Numbered from the stretch's first letter, positions 30,637-40,029 are shown. The stretch is DNA of 64,000 bases from Subtercola endophyticus (GCF_021044565.1 NZ_CP087997.1:1302001-1366000), one strand, 5' to 3'. Notes: generated from the letters alone by a model not told the origin. Numbers and translations are program-made.

Positions 30637-32235
30637 GTGCTCAGTGTGCATGACCTTGAGCTGCGAGTTGGCGCCCGGATTCTGATGTCAGACGTGAATT
30701 TTCGCGTCTCGGCCGGCGACAAAGTCGGTCTGGTGGGGCGAAACGGCGCGGGCAAGACCACGCTCACGAAGACCCTGGCCGGCGAACTGAAGCCCGACGG
30801 TGGCCGCATCGACATCTCGGGTCAGATCGGGTATCTGCCGCAAGATCCACGCTCGGGCAACCCCGAAGATCTCGCTCGTACGCGCATCCTGGATGCTCGT
30901 GACCTCGGTCAGATCGTGCTGCAGATGCAGCAGGCACAACTCGATATGTCGTCGAGTGACCCCAAAGTCGTCGACAAGGCCATGAAGAAGTACGGCAACC
31001 TGGATGATCGTTTCAACGCTCTCGGCGGGTACTCTGCTGAGGCCGAAGCCGCCTCGATCGCCTCGAACCTGAGCCTGCCCGACCACATCCTCGACCAGCC
31101 GCTCTCGACCCTCTCGGGCGGACAGCGCCGCCGCATCGAGCTGGCCCGCATCCTGTTCTCCGGCGCCGACACCATGCTGCTCGACGAACCGACGAACCAC
31201 CTCGACGCTGACTCTGTCGTCTGGCTGCGCGAGTTTCTCAAGGGCTTTCAGGGCGGCCTGATCGTGATCAGCCACGACGTGGCGCTCGTCGAAGAGACCG
31301 TGAACCGCGTGTTCTACCTCGACGCGAACCGTACCGTCATCGACATCTACAACATGGGCTGGAAGAACTACCTGCGCCAGCGTGCCTCCGACGAAGAGCG
31401 CCGCAAGAAAGAGCGCGCCAATGTCGAGAAGAAGGCCGGCGTGCTGCAGATGCAGGCCGCCCGGTTCGGTGCAAAGGCCTCAAAAGCGGCCGCCGCTCAC
31501 CAGATGGTGCGCCGCGCCGAGAAGATGCTCTCGGGCCTCGACGAGACCCGCGTGGTCGACCGCGTCGCGAAGCTGCGCTTTCCCGAGCCCGTGGCCTGCG
31601 GTCGCACCCCGCTCATGGCGAGCGACCTCTCGAAGAGCTACGGCTCGCTCGAGATCTTCACGGCCGTCGACCTCGCCATCGACCGCGGTTCGAAAGTCGT
31701 CGTGCTCGGCTTCAACGGTGCCGGAAAGACTACCCTGCTGCGCATCCTGGCCGGCATCGACAAGCCCGACACCGGCCAGGTCGAGCCCGGTTACGGCCTG
31801 CGCATCGGCTACTACGCGCAAGAGCACGAGACCATCGACGTGAAGCGCACCGTGCTGCAGAACATGGTGTCGTCGTCGCCGAACCTCACCGAAACCGAGG
31901 CGCGGCGGGTTCTCGGCTCGTTCCTATTCACCGGGGACGACTCGCACAAGCTCGCCGGGGTTCTCTCCGGTGGAGAGAAGACCCGGCTCGCTCTGGCGAT
32001 GATCGTCGTCTCGGGCGCCAACGTGCTGCTGCTCGACGAGCCCACGAACAACCTCGATCCGGCGTCCCGCGAAGAGATTCTGGATGCTCTGGCCAACTAC
32101 GAGGGCGCAGTAGTTCTGGTCTCCCACGACGAGGGCGCCGTCATGGCACTGAACCCCGAGCGTGTGCTCATCCTGCCCGACGGCACCGAAGACCACTGGA
32201 ACAAGGAGTACCAAGAGCTCATCGAGCTCGCGTAA
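30637..32235 (+). CDS. ABC-F family ATPase
   Basis: Soluble twin-ABC protein of 532 residues with no transmembrane segments; ABC-F proteins act on the ribosome in translation control or antibiotic protection. First module: Walker A GRNGAGKTT, signature LSGGQRRRIELARIL, Walker B MLLDEPTNHLD. The linker (about residues 240-310) is rich in Arg/Lys. Second module: GFNGAGKTT, LSGGEKTRLALAM, LLLDEPTNNLD. The GTG at 30637 gives the expected N-terminus (LSVHDLELRVGARILM); an open frame 105 bp upstream has no homology. Its stop abuts the stop of the convergent membrane protein with no gap. Confidence 0.92.
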   Translation: MLSVHDLELRVGARILMSDVNFRVSAGDKVGLVGRNGAGKTTLTKTLAGELKPDGGRIDISGQIGYLPQDPRSGNPEDLARTRILDARDLGQIVLQMQQAQLDMSSSDPKVVDKAMKKYGNLDDRFNALGGYSAEAEAASIASNLSLPDHILDQPLSTLSGGQRRRIELARILFSGADTMLLDEPTNHLDADSVVWLREFLKGFQGGLIVISHDVALVEETVNRVFYLDANRTVIDIYNMGWKNYLRQRASDEERRKKERANVEKKAGVLQMQAARFGAKASKAAAAHQMVRRAEKMLSGLDETRVVDRVAKLRFPEPVACGRTPLMASDLSKSYGSLEIFTAVDLAIDRGSKVVVLGFNGAGKTTLLRILAGIDKPDTGQVEPGYGLRIGYYAQEHETIDVKRTVLQNMVSSSPNLTETEARRVLGSFLFTGDDSHKLAGVLSGGEKTRLALAMIVVSGANVLLLDEPTNNLDPASREEILDALANYEGAVVLVSHDEGAVMALNPERVLILPDGTEDHWNKEYQELIELA

Positions 32236-33066
32236 CTACCAGGTAGTCATGACGTGCGTGGCGCCGTCGGTCGTCGTAAAATCGAGTTCGTCGCCGAACA
32301 CTCCCGATTCGGAGCGAACGTCACCTTCTGGGGATTCTCCGGAGGGCCACCATGCCGACCAGTGCCCGTTGTTCACCGTTGCGATGACGAAGGTGCCGTC
32401 TTTTCGGTGGACCCGGACTCCGATGACATCCTCGCCGGCGCTCCCGCCCACGAGCACAGCATTTCCGAGATCGTCGGGTAACGACGCGTCTTGTACCCAC
32501 GCCTCACTCACCTGAGCAGCAGTGACGGGCGAAGCGTCGACGATGTTATCGGCAGGTATGAGGATCCAGCTCGCGCCCGCGGATGGAGTCGAGATGCAAT
32601 ATCCCGTTTCGTCACCGACTTGCATCATCTGAGCGGTGAAAGCGCCACGAACCTCGCTGGTAAACACCCGAATGTCTTTCGAGGTCGCTGGATGCGTCGC
32701 ACTCGCTTGCGTGCATGCGTCGGCGAGTGCGGGTGATGGCGGTGTTGGCGTTGGAGTCGATGTCCAACTCGCAAGTTCTCCTCTGGCGGGAAGCGCGAAG
32801 TTGGAAACCGCAGGCTGCGGTGTCACGGCTCCTGTGGTCACCACGAGACCGATTACAAAGGCACCAACGGTCAGAGCACTGAGCCCCAATCCACCGAGCA
32901 CAATTCGGCGGCTCTTTGCGTGGGATCGCTTCGTAACCTCGGCTGAGGTGACGCGCAAGAAGAGAGCATCTCGGCGAGCGGCTTGGCTGGCGGTGAGAGT
33001 GGTGGGCGGGGCGGGATCAAGAGCGTGCAGGTCTTCGAGGGGTGGGGAAGCGAGGTGAGCGGTCAT
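32236..33066 (-). CDS. Single-pass membrane protein, probable ECF-sigma partner
   Basis: A 276-residue protein cotranscribed with the upstream sigma factor (ATGA overlap at 33063-33066). Residues 1-65 are cytoplasmic and polar, about 66-88 form one transmembrane helix (VLGGLGLSALTVGAFVIGLVVTT), and the rest is extracytoplasmic with a Ser/Thr/Pro-rich linker (STPTPTPPSPALADAC) and two later cysteines. This is the topology of anti-sigma factors, but the zinc-binding HxxxCxxC motif is missing. An anti-sigma role is inferred from position and topology only. A longer start upstream would run into the sigma gene and was rejected. Confidence 0.75.
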   Translation of the reverse strand: MTAHLASPPLEDLHALDPAPPTTLTASQAARRDALFLRVTSAEVTKRSHAKSRRIVLGGLGLSALTVGAFVIGLVVTTGAVTPQPAVSNFALPARGELASWTSTPTPTPPSPALADACTQASATHPATSKDIRVFTSEVRGAFTAQMMQVGDETGYCISTPSAGASWILIPADNIVDASPVTAAQVSEAWVQDASLPDDLGNAVLVGGSAGEDVIGVRVHRKDGTFVIATVNNGHWSAWWPSGESPEGDVRSESGVFGDELDFTTTDGATHVMTTW

Positions 33067-33656
33067 GGGGTGGTTCCTAGCGTGAGAGGTGAAGCGGGTA
33101 CGGGTGCCGGTGTCTCGCGCAATAGAGCGGCGAGGCGACGGCGGGCGCGGGTGAGGCGCATGGAATAGGTGGCTCGCGAGCATCCGATCGCGGCCGCGGC
33201 CGAGCGGGCATCGAGGTCTTCCCAGACGTGCAGGGCGAGCACCTCTTGGTCGGCGGCGCTGAGCGTGCCGAAGGCGGCACGAAGGTCGAGCTGACGCTCG
33301 AGAGCTTCAACGTCATCGGTCTGGGTGCCCGGCGCGTGCGTCGCGATACGCATCGTGAGCGCCTGCCGACGACCCGAACCGCGCGCGGAATTCAGCATCA
33401 CATTGCGGGCGGTGCGATAGAGCCACGGCAGCGCTGGCATCGGCAGTGCATCCCGTCGCTGCCAGGCAGCGATGAACGTCTCGCTGACGACATCGTCGAC
33501 GTTCAGCGGATGCGCACGCCGCGTCACGAACCGCAGTACTTCGGCGTAGTGGTCGGCATAGACCTGCTCGAAATGGGCATGAGGTGGTGGAGACAATCGA
33601 TCCTCGTTTCCGGGCCTGATGAGCGGCCACACTAGGGAAATGTCCGGCAGAGGCAA
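33063..33656 (-). CDS. ECF-type RNA polymerase sigma factor
   Basis: A 197-residue group 4 sigma factor. Region 2 (about residues 27-92) includes FEQVYADHYAEVLRFVTRRA and VDDVVSETFIAAWQRRD, with the RNA-polymerase-binding DDVVSETF; region 4 (about 122-180) includes LSAADQEVLALHVWEDLDARSAAAAIGCSRATYSMRLTRARRRL, the -35-reading HTH. It overlaps the downstream membrane-protein gene by 4 bp. The true start may be a little downstream, since the first 28 residues are not conserved-looking. Confidence 0.9.
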   Translation of the reverse strand: MPLPDISLVWPLIRPGNEDRLSPPPHAHFEQVYADHYAEVLRFVTRRAHPLNVDDVVSETFIAAWQRRDALPMPALPWLYRTARNVMLNSARGSGRRQALTMRIATHAPGTQTDDVEALERQLDLRAAFGTLSAADQEVLALHVWEDLDARSAAAAIGCSRATYSMRLTRARRRLAALLRETPAPVPASPLTLGTTP

Positions 33657-33963
33657 CGCTGCAACCGGGCAGGGAGAATTCTTTGAGTTTATGTCATCCA
33701 GGTACGGAATGAGCCAATTTCACATGATGTGAGTGGATGAACACTCTCGAATTCATCGTCAGCACGTCGCGTATTGGCACGGTGACCGGAGGCCAGACGG
33801 GCAGCATCTGCTCTGGGCGCTCGGTTGCGAATGCGGCGACGCGGCCGTAGCCGCAATCGCGAACTCTTTCACGGAGCCCAGACGTGACTGAAACGAGGCA
33901 GAGCACGAACAGATCTGAGTCGAGACGTCGCTGAGCCGAGTCGAGCCGACCCGACTCGAGCCG
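33657..33963. other. Non-coding gap upstream of the sigma gene
   Basis: This 307-bp stretch has no supported gene. It should hold the promoter of the sigma operon (minus strand); I could not place a clear -10/-35. Near its right end, CGAGTCG (33936-33942) and CGACTCG (33951-33957) form a perfect 7-bp inverted repeat just after the stop of the small protein gene, a possible terminator without T-run. A 37-codon plus-strand frame at 33737 was considered and rejected. Confidence 0.4.
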
Positions 33964-34224
33964 TCACTGGGCGGCGGGCGCTACCTCTGCACCGTCGGCG
34001 GCGTCGAGCGGCGTCACGGCGACAGGAAAGTCGCGCGCCAGCAAGAACTCCCGCAAGAACTCGACGTGCTCGTCGCAGGCGACCCACACCTTCACGCGGT
34101 CGGCCGAATGGATGCGCGGGTTACGCCATCCGATCGACCACACCGCCTCACTGCGGCAGCCGGCGCGCGAGCATTCCCGTGAGCCCGGCTCGGGCGCTAG
34201 CCCCAGCCCGAACGGTTCGCTCAC
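33964..34224 (-). CDS. Small Cys/His-containing protein
   Basis: An 86-residue protein with no assigned function; similar short proteins in Microbacteriaceae genomes are often labelled 'acetone carboxylase' without basis. Cys18, Cys23, Cys50 and His53 (ECSRAGC and VACDEH) could bind one zinc ion. The GTG start overlaps the stop of the upstream DUF3099 gene (GTGA, 34221-34224), so the two genes are coupled. An open frame extending further upstream runs antisense through DUF3099 sequence and was rejected. Confidence 0.75.
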   Translation of the reverse strand: MSEPFGLGLAPEPGSRECSRAGCRSEAVWSIGWRNPRIHSADRVKVWVACDEHVEFLREFLLARDFPVAVTPLDAADGAEVAPAAQ

Positions 34225-34535
34225 TCGGGGCGCCCGCCGTACTCGCGCTGACGCGTCGTCGGGGGAACCTGGTCGAACGCCACCATCTGCCCGCCGGGCG
34301 AACTCATGGTGCCGGGCGTGTTCGCTCCCGTATTCGCGATCACCACGGCGAGCCAGGGCAACACCACGGCGGCGACGCCGAGCGCGATCATGAAATACCA
34401 CTCGTGCACGAAGAGCAAAGCCGCAAGGCACAACAGACGAACGCCCATGGCAATCGAGTACTTGATCATGCGCGAGTGCCGCTCTTCGAGCGGGGACTGG
34501 GGCAGAGACGTAACCGACTGCTGTTGCTTCTTCAT
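34221..34535 (-). CDS. DUF3099 membrane protein
   Basis: A 104-residue actinobacterial membrane protein of unknown function. After a polar N-terminus and the motif SPLEERHSRMIKYSIAMGVRL, two adjacent hydrophobic helices (about residues 28-45 and 48-68) contain LLCLAALLFVHEW and FMIALGVAAVVLPWLAVVIANT. The tail is hydrophilic. It is divergent from the FabG-type gene (113-bp gap) and coupled to the small Cys/His protein. Confidence 0.85.
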   Translation of the reverse strand: MKKQQQSVTSLPQSPLEERHSRMIKYSIAMGVRLLCLAALLFVHEWYFMIALGVAAVVLPWLAVVIANTGANTPGTMSSPGGQMVAFDQVPPTTRQREYGGRPE

Positions 34536-34648
34536 GTGTGCGCCACTTCGAACGGGGATCTTTTGAGTTTACGCTCCCTCTGAGTCTCCTAAGCTGATAT
34601 GCGGCCCACGAAACGCCTGGGTTGACACCGCACGAAAAGGACTCCGCC

Positions 34649-35359
34649 ATGACGACTCCCCGCACCGTAGTCATCACGGGAGGCAACCGCGGCATCGGTT
34701 ACGCCATCGCGGAGGAGTTCGTGGCCGAGGGCCACCGAGTCGCCGTCACCGCGCGCTCGGGCGAAGGCCCAGACGGTTCACTCACCGTGCGCGCCGATGT
34801 CACCGACGCTGCATCCATCGACGCCGCCTTCACCGAGGTCGAAGCGGCGCTCGGGCCGGTCGAAGTCGTGGTCGCCAACGCCGGCATCACGCGCGACACC
34901 CTGCTCATCCGCATGACCGAAGACGACTTCACCGACGTCATCGACGCCAACCTCACGGGCGCCTGGCGCGTCGTGAAGCGGGCCTCGAAGGGAATGATGA
35001 AGGCGCGGTTCGGCCGCATCATCCTCATCTCGAGCGTCTCGGGGCTGCTGGGCGCGGCCGGCCAGGTCAACTACTCCACCTCGAAGGCGGGACTTGTGGG
35101 CATGGCCCGCTCGCTCACCCGCGAACTCGGTTCGAGGGGCATCACAGCGAACGTCGTCGCACCCGGGCTCATCGAGACCGATATGACCGCCGAGCTGCCG
35201 GATGCCCAGCTCGCCGACTACAAGAAGTCCATACCCGTGGGCCGCTTCGCTACGCCCGCCGAGGTCGCGAAGGTCATCACCTGGATCGCGGGTGACGACG
35301 CCGCCTACATCTCCGGAGCGGTCATCCCCGTCGACGGTGGACTCGGCATGGGCCACTGA
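34649..35359 (+). CDS. fabG: 3-oxoacyl-ACP reductase FabG-type SDR
   Basis: Short-chain dehydrogenase of 236 residues. It has the nucleotide loop TGGNRGIGYAIA (residues 10-21), NNAG-equivalent VVANAGI, catalytic Ser-Tyr-Lys (ISSVSG, YSTSKAG) and VNVVAPGLIETDM-like (ANVVAPGLIETDM) followed by IPVDGGLGMGH. The end and length fit mycobacterial FabG1/MabA-like reductases of fatty acid elongation, although no fabI or inhA follows here. ATG at 34649 has AAGGA upstream; a TTG 27 bp earlier was rejected. A large palindrome (P2) follows. Confidence 0.9.
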   Translation: MTTPRTVVITGGNRGIGYAIAEEFVAEGHRVAVTARSGEGPDGSLTVRADVTDAASIDAAFTEVEAALGPVEVVVANAGITRDTLLIRMTEDDFTDVIDANLTGAWRVVKRASKGMMKARFGRIILISSVSGLLGAAGQVNYSTSKAGLVGMARSLTRELGSRGITANVVAPGLIETDMTAELPDAQLADYKKSIPVGRFATPAEVAKVITWIAGDDAAYISGAVIPVDGGLGMGH

Positions 35360-35460
35360 CCCGGCCGGAAGTCTGGGAGAGACTACACGTCGCACCGTTC
35401 GCACCCCGACCCCGCCCACCCATCAGGGATCGCACGCGGTAGTTCGGTGCCCGCGCGTTG

Positions 35461-35506
35461 GTTTGGCGCTTGCGCGGTAATTCGAACTACCGCGCGTGCG
35501 CCAAAC
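35461..35506. repeat. Intergenic palindrome P2 (19-bp arms)
   Basis: GTTTGGCGCTTGCGCGGTA (35461-35479) pairs with the right arm at 35488-35506 over 17 of 19 positions around an 8-nt spacer containing TTCGAA. Extra half-sites lie nearby: GCGGTAGTTCG (about 35436-35446) and CTACCGCGC (35506-35514). It sits between the convergent fabG and serB genes. No T-run follows on either strand. Confidence 0.8.
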
Positions 35507-35576
35507 TACCGCGCCTCTGTTGCACGCGTGGAGCGCAAGCCCGCAAGCCCGCGCTGCAGCGGATGGCGGGGCCGCG

Positions 35577-36221
35577 TCAGCCGCGCAGGCCGAGCAGGGG
35601 GAGCAGCTGGGAGAGGTCACGAGTGTCGAGAGCGAGGTGCGCCTGAGCGCGCACGATGGGGCGCGCATTGAACGCGACCGAGAGCCCGGCCGACTGCATC
35701 ATGCGCAGATCGTTAGCTCCGTCGCCCACGGCCACCGTCTGAGCCAGCGGCAGGCCCGCGACCCGGGCCCATTCCACCAGCGCGTCGGCCTTGGCTTGGG
35801 CATCCACAACGGGGCCGCGCACGTTGCCCGTCAAGCGTCCGTCGGCGACCTCGAGGCGGTTGGCGTGCCAGTGATCGAGTTCGAGGTCTTCGGCCAGGGC
35901 ATCCAGCAGCTCGTGAAAACCACCCGAGACGACTCCGATGCGCCCGCCCGCTGCGTGCAGGCCGGCGATGAGCTCGGGCACACCCTGGGTGACCCGGATG
36001 CCCGCTGCAACTTCTTCGAAACACGAGGTCGGCAGGCCGGCGAGCGTGGCGACGCGGGCGCGCAGGCTCTGCTCGAAGTCGAGTTCGCCCGACATGGCGC
36101 GCTCGGTGATTGCAGCGACCTCGGTGAGGCTGCCCGCGCAATCGGCAAGCATTTCGATCACTTCGTTTTCGATCAGTGTCGAATCGACATCGAGCACGAC
36201 CAGAAAACGGGCTGTGGTCAT
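35577..36221 (-). CDS. serB: Phosphoserine phosphatase
   Basis: HAD-superfamily enzyme of 214 residues that makes serine from phosphoserine. Motif I is [12 protein letters not shown] with catalytic Asp residues; motif [11 protein letters not shown]; motif III lysine within DAQAKADAL; motif [23 protein letters not shown]. The ATG at 36221 overlaps the glgC stop by 4 bp (TCAT). A longer open frame into glgC was rejected. It lacks the N-terminal ACT domains found in some SerB proteins. Confidence 0.94.
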   Translation of the reverse strand: MTTARFLVVLDVDSTLIENEVIEMLADCAGSLTEVAAITERAMSGELDFEQSLRARVATLAGLPTSCFEEVAAGIRVTQGVPELIAGLHAAGGRIGVVSGGFHELLDALAEDLELDHWHANRLEVADGRLTGNVRGPVVDAQAKADALVEWARVAGLPLAQTVAVGDGANDLRMMQSAGLSVAFNARPIVRAQAHLALDTRDLSQLLPLLGLRG

Positions 36222-37462
36222 GGTTCTACGGTTACTCCCTTGCCCACAACGGTGATGCCCGTGTCGGTCACAGTGAAGCCGCGTTCGCGGTCGCGAGCGT
36301 GGTCGATTCCGATCATGGCGCCTGCTGAGACCACCACGTTCTTGTCCAGAATAGCGCGGCGAACCACGGCGTCTGGATAGATGTGCACGCGGTCGAAGAG
36401 AACCGAGTCCTGCACTAACGCACTCGACTCGATGGTGACCCACGGCCCCAGCACGCTGCGTTCGATGCGCGCGCCCGAGATGAGGCAGCCGAGCGACACG
36501 ATCGACTCGATCGTGGTTCCGCTGTTGCCCTTCGCGTCGCGCACGAACTTTGCCGGCGGCGAGTTGAGCTGCTGCGTGTAGATGGGCCAGGCGCTGTTGT
36601 ACAGGTTGAACACCGGCAGCGCCGAGATGAGGTCTTGGTGGGCGTCGTAGAACGACTCGATGGTACCCACGTCGCGCCAGTAGTACCGGTCGCGGTCTGT
36701 CGCTCCGGGCACCTCGTTGCGCGACAGGTCGTACACGCCTGCGAGACCCTGCGACACGAAGTCGGGAATGATGTCGCCGCCCATGTCGTGGTTCGATTCG
36801 GGCTTCTCGCCGTCGCGAATCACGGCGTCGATCAGGGCATCCGCGTTGAAGACGTAGTTACCCATCGAAGCGAGCACTTCGTGCGGAGCATCCGCGAGGC
36901 CGACCGCCGTCTTCGGCTTCTCGAGAAACTCTGTGATGAGCGACGGATTCTCGGGGTCGGTCTGAATGATACCGAACTGGTCGCTGAGCTCCATCGGCTG
37001 ACGGATGGCCGCGACTGTGACGGGCAGGCCGGAGGCGATGTGCGCCTCGACCATCTGCGCGAAATCCATGCGGTACACGTGGTCGGCGCCGACCACGACC
37101 ACGATGTCGGGCTTCTCGTCGCGGATGAGGTTCAGGCTCTGCAGAATAGCGTCGGCCGAGCCGCTGAACCAGCGCTTGCCGAGCCGCTGCTGAGCCGGCA
37201 CTGAGGCGACATACGAGTCGAGCAGCCCGGTCATGCGCCAGGTCTGCGAGATGTGCCGGTCGAGGCTGTGCGACTTGTACTGAGTCAGCACGACGATCTT
37301 CGTCAGCCCCGAGTTGATGAGGTTCGAGAGGGCGAAGTCGATGAGGCGGTAACCGCCGCCGAACGGGACACCGGGCTTCGCTCGGTCTGCAGTGAGGGGC
37401 ATGAGCCTCTTACCTTCGCCACCAGCGAGAACGATGCCGAAAATCTTCTTTGATGCAGCCAT
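36218..37462 (-). CDS. glgC: Glucose-1-phosphate adenylyltransferase
   Basis: Makes ADP-glucose for glycogen or maltosyl-glucan synthesis. The 414 residues begin with the nucleotidyltransferase signature [26 protein letters not shown] and show [29 protein letters not shown] and the left-handed beta-helix C-terminus ([29 protein letters not shown]). The ATG at 37462 is at the true N-terminus. It is divergent from glgA with only 70 bp between start codons, so both promoters overlap. Confidence 0.97.
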   Translation of the reverse strand: MAASKKIFGIVLAGGEGKRLMPLTADRAKPGVPFGGGYRLIDFALSNLINSGLTKIVVLTQYKSHSLDRHISQTWRMTGLLDSYVASVPAQQRLGKRWFSGSADAILQSLNLIRDEKPDIVVVVGADHVYRMDFAQMVEAHIASGLPVTVAAIRQPMELSDQFGIIQTDPENPSLITEFLEKPKTAVGLADAPHEVLASMGNYVFNADALIDAVIRDGEKPESNHDMGGDIIPDFVSQGLAGVYDLSRNEVPGATDRDRYYWRDVGTIESFYDAHQDLISALPVFNLYNSAWPIYTQQLNSPPAKFVRDAKGNSGTTIESIVSLGCLISGARIERSVLGPWVTIESSALVQDSVLFDRVHIYPDAVVRRAILDKNVVVSAGAMIGIDHARDRERGFTVTDTGITVVGKGVTVEP

Positions 37463-37532
37463 AGCTCTAACAATAGGCCGTGAATCGCACCGCCGATGAG
37501 CCTCGACGCACGGCCCGATTGGTACTACGTTC

Positions 37533-38720
37533 ATGGTTGTGCGCGTCGATGTGATTTCCAGAGAATACCCACCCGAGGTCTACGGCGGAGCGGGGGTGCA
37601 CGTCGCCGAACTCGTGAAAGCCCTGCGAGTGAACATCGACGTCATCGTGCGCGCTTTCGGTGAGCCTCGCAGCGAAGAGGGCGTGTTCTCCTACCGCCCG
37701 CCGGTCGAACTCGTCGGCGCGAATCCGACGCTCACGACGCTCGGCGTCGACCTGCAGATCGCGAACGACGTCGCGGGAGCAGACGTGGTTCACTCGCACA
37801 CGTGGTACGCCAACGCCGCGGGTCAACTCGGTTCGATGCTGCACGGCATTCCGCACGTCGTGACCGCGCATTCGCTCGAGCCGCTGCGCCCGTGGAAGGC
37901 CGAGCAACTCGGCGGCGGATACCGGCTCTCGTCGTGGATCGAGAAGAACGCCTTCGAGTCCGCCGACTCGGTGATCGCTGTGAGTGGCGGCATGCGCAAC
38001 GACATCTTGCGCTCGTACCCGTCTATTCCCGAAGACCGGGTCAGTGTCGTCTACAACGGCATCGACCTCGAGAAGTGGAAGCCGGTGTACGACGACGAAG
38101 TACTCGAGCGCCACGCAATCGACACGACCCGACCATCCGTTGTGTTCGTCGGGCGCATCACGCGGCAGAAGGGCCTGCCTTACTTGTTGCGCGCCGCTGC
38201 GCAGTTGCCACCGGATGTTCAGCTCATCTTGTGCGCCGGCGCCCCCGACACGCCCGAAATCCTCGCCGAGGTCACGGCGGGGGTGCGCGAGTTGCAGCAG
38301 CAGCGGTCTGGTGTCGTGTGGATTCCCGAACTGCTCAGCCAGCGTGATCTCTCTGCGGTGCTGACAAGCGGAACGGTCTTCGTGTGCCCGTCGGTCTACG
38401 AGCCGCTCGGCATCGTGAACCTCGAGGCGATGGCGTGCGGTCTGCCGGTCGTGGGCACCGCGACGGGCGGCATCCCTGAGGTCGTCGACGACGGCGTCAC
38501 GGGGAGACTTGTGCCGATCGATCAGGTCACCGATGGAACCGGCACTCCGATCGATCCGGAGCGATTCGTGCACGATCTCGCGGCCGCTCTGACCGAAGTG
38601 GTCGCAGACCCCACGCGTGCTCGCGCGATGGGCGCAGCCGGCAGGCTGCGGGCCGAAAGCACGTTCAGTTGGAAGCAGATCGCCGAAGAAACCGAACGCA
38701 TTTACCGCAGCCTGATCTGA
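37533..38720 (+). CDS. glgA: Glycogen synthase / maltose-1-phosphate synthase (GT4)
   Basis: Retaining glycosyltransferase of 395 residues of the actinobacterial GlgA/GlgM type, which uses ADP-glucose to extend glucan or to make alpha-maltose 1-phosphate. Landmarks: [23 protein letters not shown] at the start, [32 protein letters not shown] and the C-terminal [29 protein letters not shown] with the catalytic Glu residues. Divergent to glgC. GlgE, the partner in the maltosyl route, is not in this window. Confidence 0.93.
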   Translation: MVVRVDVISREYPPEVYGGAGVHVAELVKALRVNIDVIVRAFGEPRSEEGVFSYRPPVELVGANPTLTTLGVDLQIANDVAGADVVHSHTWYANAAGQLGSMLHGIPHVVTAHSLEPLRPWKAEQLGGGYRLSSWIEKNAFESADSVIAVSGGMRNDILRSYPSIPEDRVSVVYNGIDLEKWKPVYDDEVLERHAIDTTRPSVVFVGRITRQKGLPYLLRAAAQLPPDVQLILCAGAPDTPEILAEVTAGVRELQQQRSGVVWIPELLSQRDLSAVLTSGTVFVCPSVYEPLGIVNLEAMACGLPVVGTATGGIPEVVDDGVTGRLVPIDQVTDGTGTPIDPERFVHDLAAALTEVVADPTRARAMGAAGRLRAESTFSWKQIAEETERIYRSLI

Positions 38721-38780
38721 GCGTGCCGAGAGGGGCGATTCTGTCCATTCGAGGTCGTGGCGGCGGATAGGCTTGAGGGC

Positions 38781-39563
38781 ATGCCCACAGTTCTTGACCT
38801 TGAAGACGTGTCGGTCGTTCGTAACGGAAACCGCATCCTCGATTCCATCAACTGGAAGGTCGACGCCGATCAGCGCTGGGTCATTCTGGGCCCGAACGGA
38901 GCCGGCAAGACGACCCTGCTGAACCTCGCCTCGGCGATGGTGCACCCCACCAGCGGCACCGCGCAGATTCTCGACTCGCGCATGGGCCGTGTCGATGTGT
39001 TCGAACTGCGCCCGCGCGTGGGGTTCGCGTCGTCGGCAATGGCGAAGCGCTTTCCGGCCGACGAAACGGTGCTCAACGTCGTTCTGACCGCCGCGTACTC
39101 CGTCACCGGTCGCTGGAACGAGCAGTACGACGAGATCGACCTGCGCCGCGCCCAGCGCGTGCTGGCCGAGTGGAAGCTCGACCACCTCGAACAGCGCCGC
39201 TTCGGCTCGCTGAGCGACGGCGAGCAGAAGCGCGTGCAGATCGCGCGCTCGGTGATGACCGACCCCGAACTGCTGCTGCTCGACGAGCCGGCTGCCTCAC
39301 TCGACCTCGGCGCCCGCGAAGAACTGCTGCAGCTGCTCGGCGGTTATGCTTCGGCTCCCTCGGCACCCGCCATCGTGATGGTGACGCACCACGTCGAAGA
39401 GATCCCGCGCGGTTTCACCCACGTACTGCTCATCTCGAAGGCGCAGATCGTGGCGGCGGGGCCGCTGCAGGAAGCCCTCACCGCCGCGAATCTCGAGACC
39501 ACCTTCGGGCTGCCGATCGTGCTCACCGAATCCGACGGGCGATACGCCGCGCGGGCCGCGTGA
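38781..39563 (+). CDS. ABC transporter-type ATPase, partner unknown
   Basis: A single ABC ATPase domain of 260 residues. Walker A GPNGAGKTT is near residue 36; the signature is the variant LSDGEQKRVQIARSV; Walker B is LLLLDEPAASLDLG, followed by MVTHHVEEIPRGF. No permease or binding-protein gene is adjacent, so it is probably either an orphan ATPase of the YbbA/ModF-like kind or works with a distant permease. The ATG at 38781 gives the standard start (TVLDLEDVSVVRNGNRIL). Confidence 0.88.
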   Translation: MPTVLDLEDVSVVRNGNRILDSINWKVDADQRWVILGPNGAGKTTLLNLASAMVHPTSGTAQILDSRMGRVDVFELRPRVGFASSAMAKRFPADETVLNVVLTAAYSVTGRWNEQYDEIDLRRAQRVLAEWKLDHLEQRRFGSLSDGEQKRVQIARSVMTDPELLLLDEPAASLDLGAREELLQLLGGYASAPSAPAIVMVTHHVEEIPRGFTHVLLISKAQIVAAGPLQEALTAANLETTFGLPIVLTESDGRYAARAA

Positions 39564-39635
39564 CGCGCGCGTATCGGCTGCGTGAATCGACTTCGTAAAT
39601 GCTCGGCGCGCTTCGTGATCATCCGGTTCTTCTGA

Positions 39636-39641
39636 TAGACT
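39636..39641 (+). promoter_or_regulatory. Probable extended -10 box of rpmE2
   Basis: TAGACT preceded by TGA gives an extended -10 form; TTCGTG about 18 bp upstream is a weak -35. The leader to the rpmE2 ATG is then about 85 nt. Confidence 0.45.
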
Positions 39642-39732
39642 CTCTAGCTGGCCCTGCCGCTGTTCGGCATGTCTGCCATGACTTTTGCACCACTTCACTC
39701 TCACCCCTCAAGTAGCATCAAGGATTCCCTCC

Positions 39733-39984
39733 ATGAAGACCGACACTCACCCCGACTACCTGCCCGTCGTTTTTCGCGACCTGGCTTCGGGCGCAACCTT
39801 CCTGACCCGCTCCACCGTGACGAGCCAGAAGACCATCGAGTGGGAAGACGGCAACACGTACCCCGTCATCGACGTCGAGATCTCGAGCGAGTCGCACCCG
39901 TTCTACACGGGCAAGCAGCGCATCCTCGACTCGGCCGGTCGTGTCGAGAAGTTCAACAGCCGCTACAAGGGCTTCGGCAAGTAG
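39733..39984 (+). CDS. rpmE2: Ribosomal protein L31, type B (zinc-free)
   Basis: An 83-residue ribosomal protein of the large subunit. It lacks the CxxC zinc-binding cysteines of the type A protein and has the type B sequence ([50 protein letters not shown]). In many bacteria the zinc-free paralogue replaces the zinc form under zinc limitation; whether a type A copy exists elsewhere cannot be seen. ATG at 39733; an in-frame ATG 48 bp upstream was rejected. Confidence 0.96.
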   Translation: MKTDTHPDYLPVVFRDLASGATFLTRSTVTSQKTIEWEDGNTYPVIDVEISSESHPFYTGKQRILDSAGRVEKFNSRYKGFGK

Positions 39985-39996
39985 GCAGTACCTACC

Positions 39997-40023
39997 GTCA
40001 AGCCGGCCCCCGTCCGGCTTGAC
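39997..40023 (+). terminator. First hairpin after rpmE2
   Basis: GTCAAGCCGG (39997-40006) pairs perfectly with CCGGCTTGAC (40014-40023), with a 7-base loop, 12 bp after the rpmE2 stop. No T-run follows directly. Confidence 0.6.
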
Positions 40024-40029
40024 GCACGC

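Noticed and set aside
33737..33850. 37-codon plus-strand frame in the gap before the sigma gene
   Set aside because: No ribosome-binding site and no recognisable protein.
37467..39185. Minus-strand open frame across glgA and the ABC gene
   Set aside because: Both genes on the plus strand are certain; the frame has no motif of its own.
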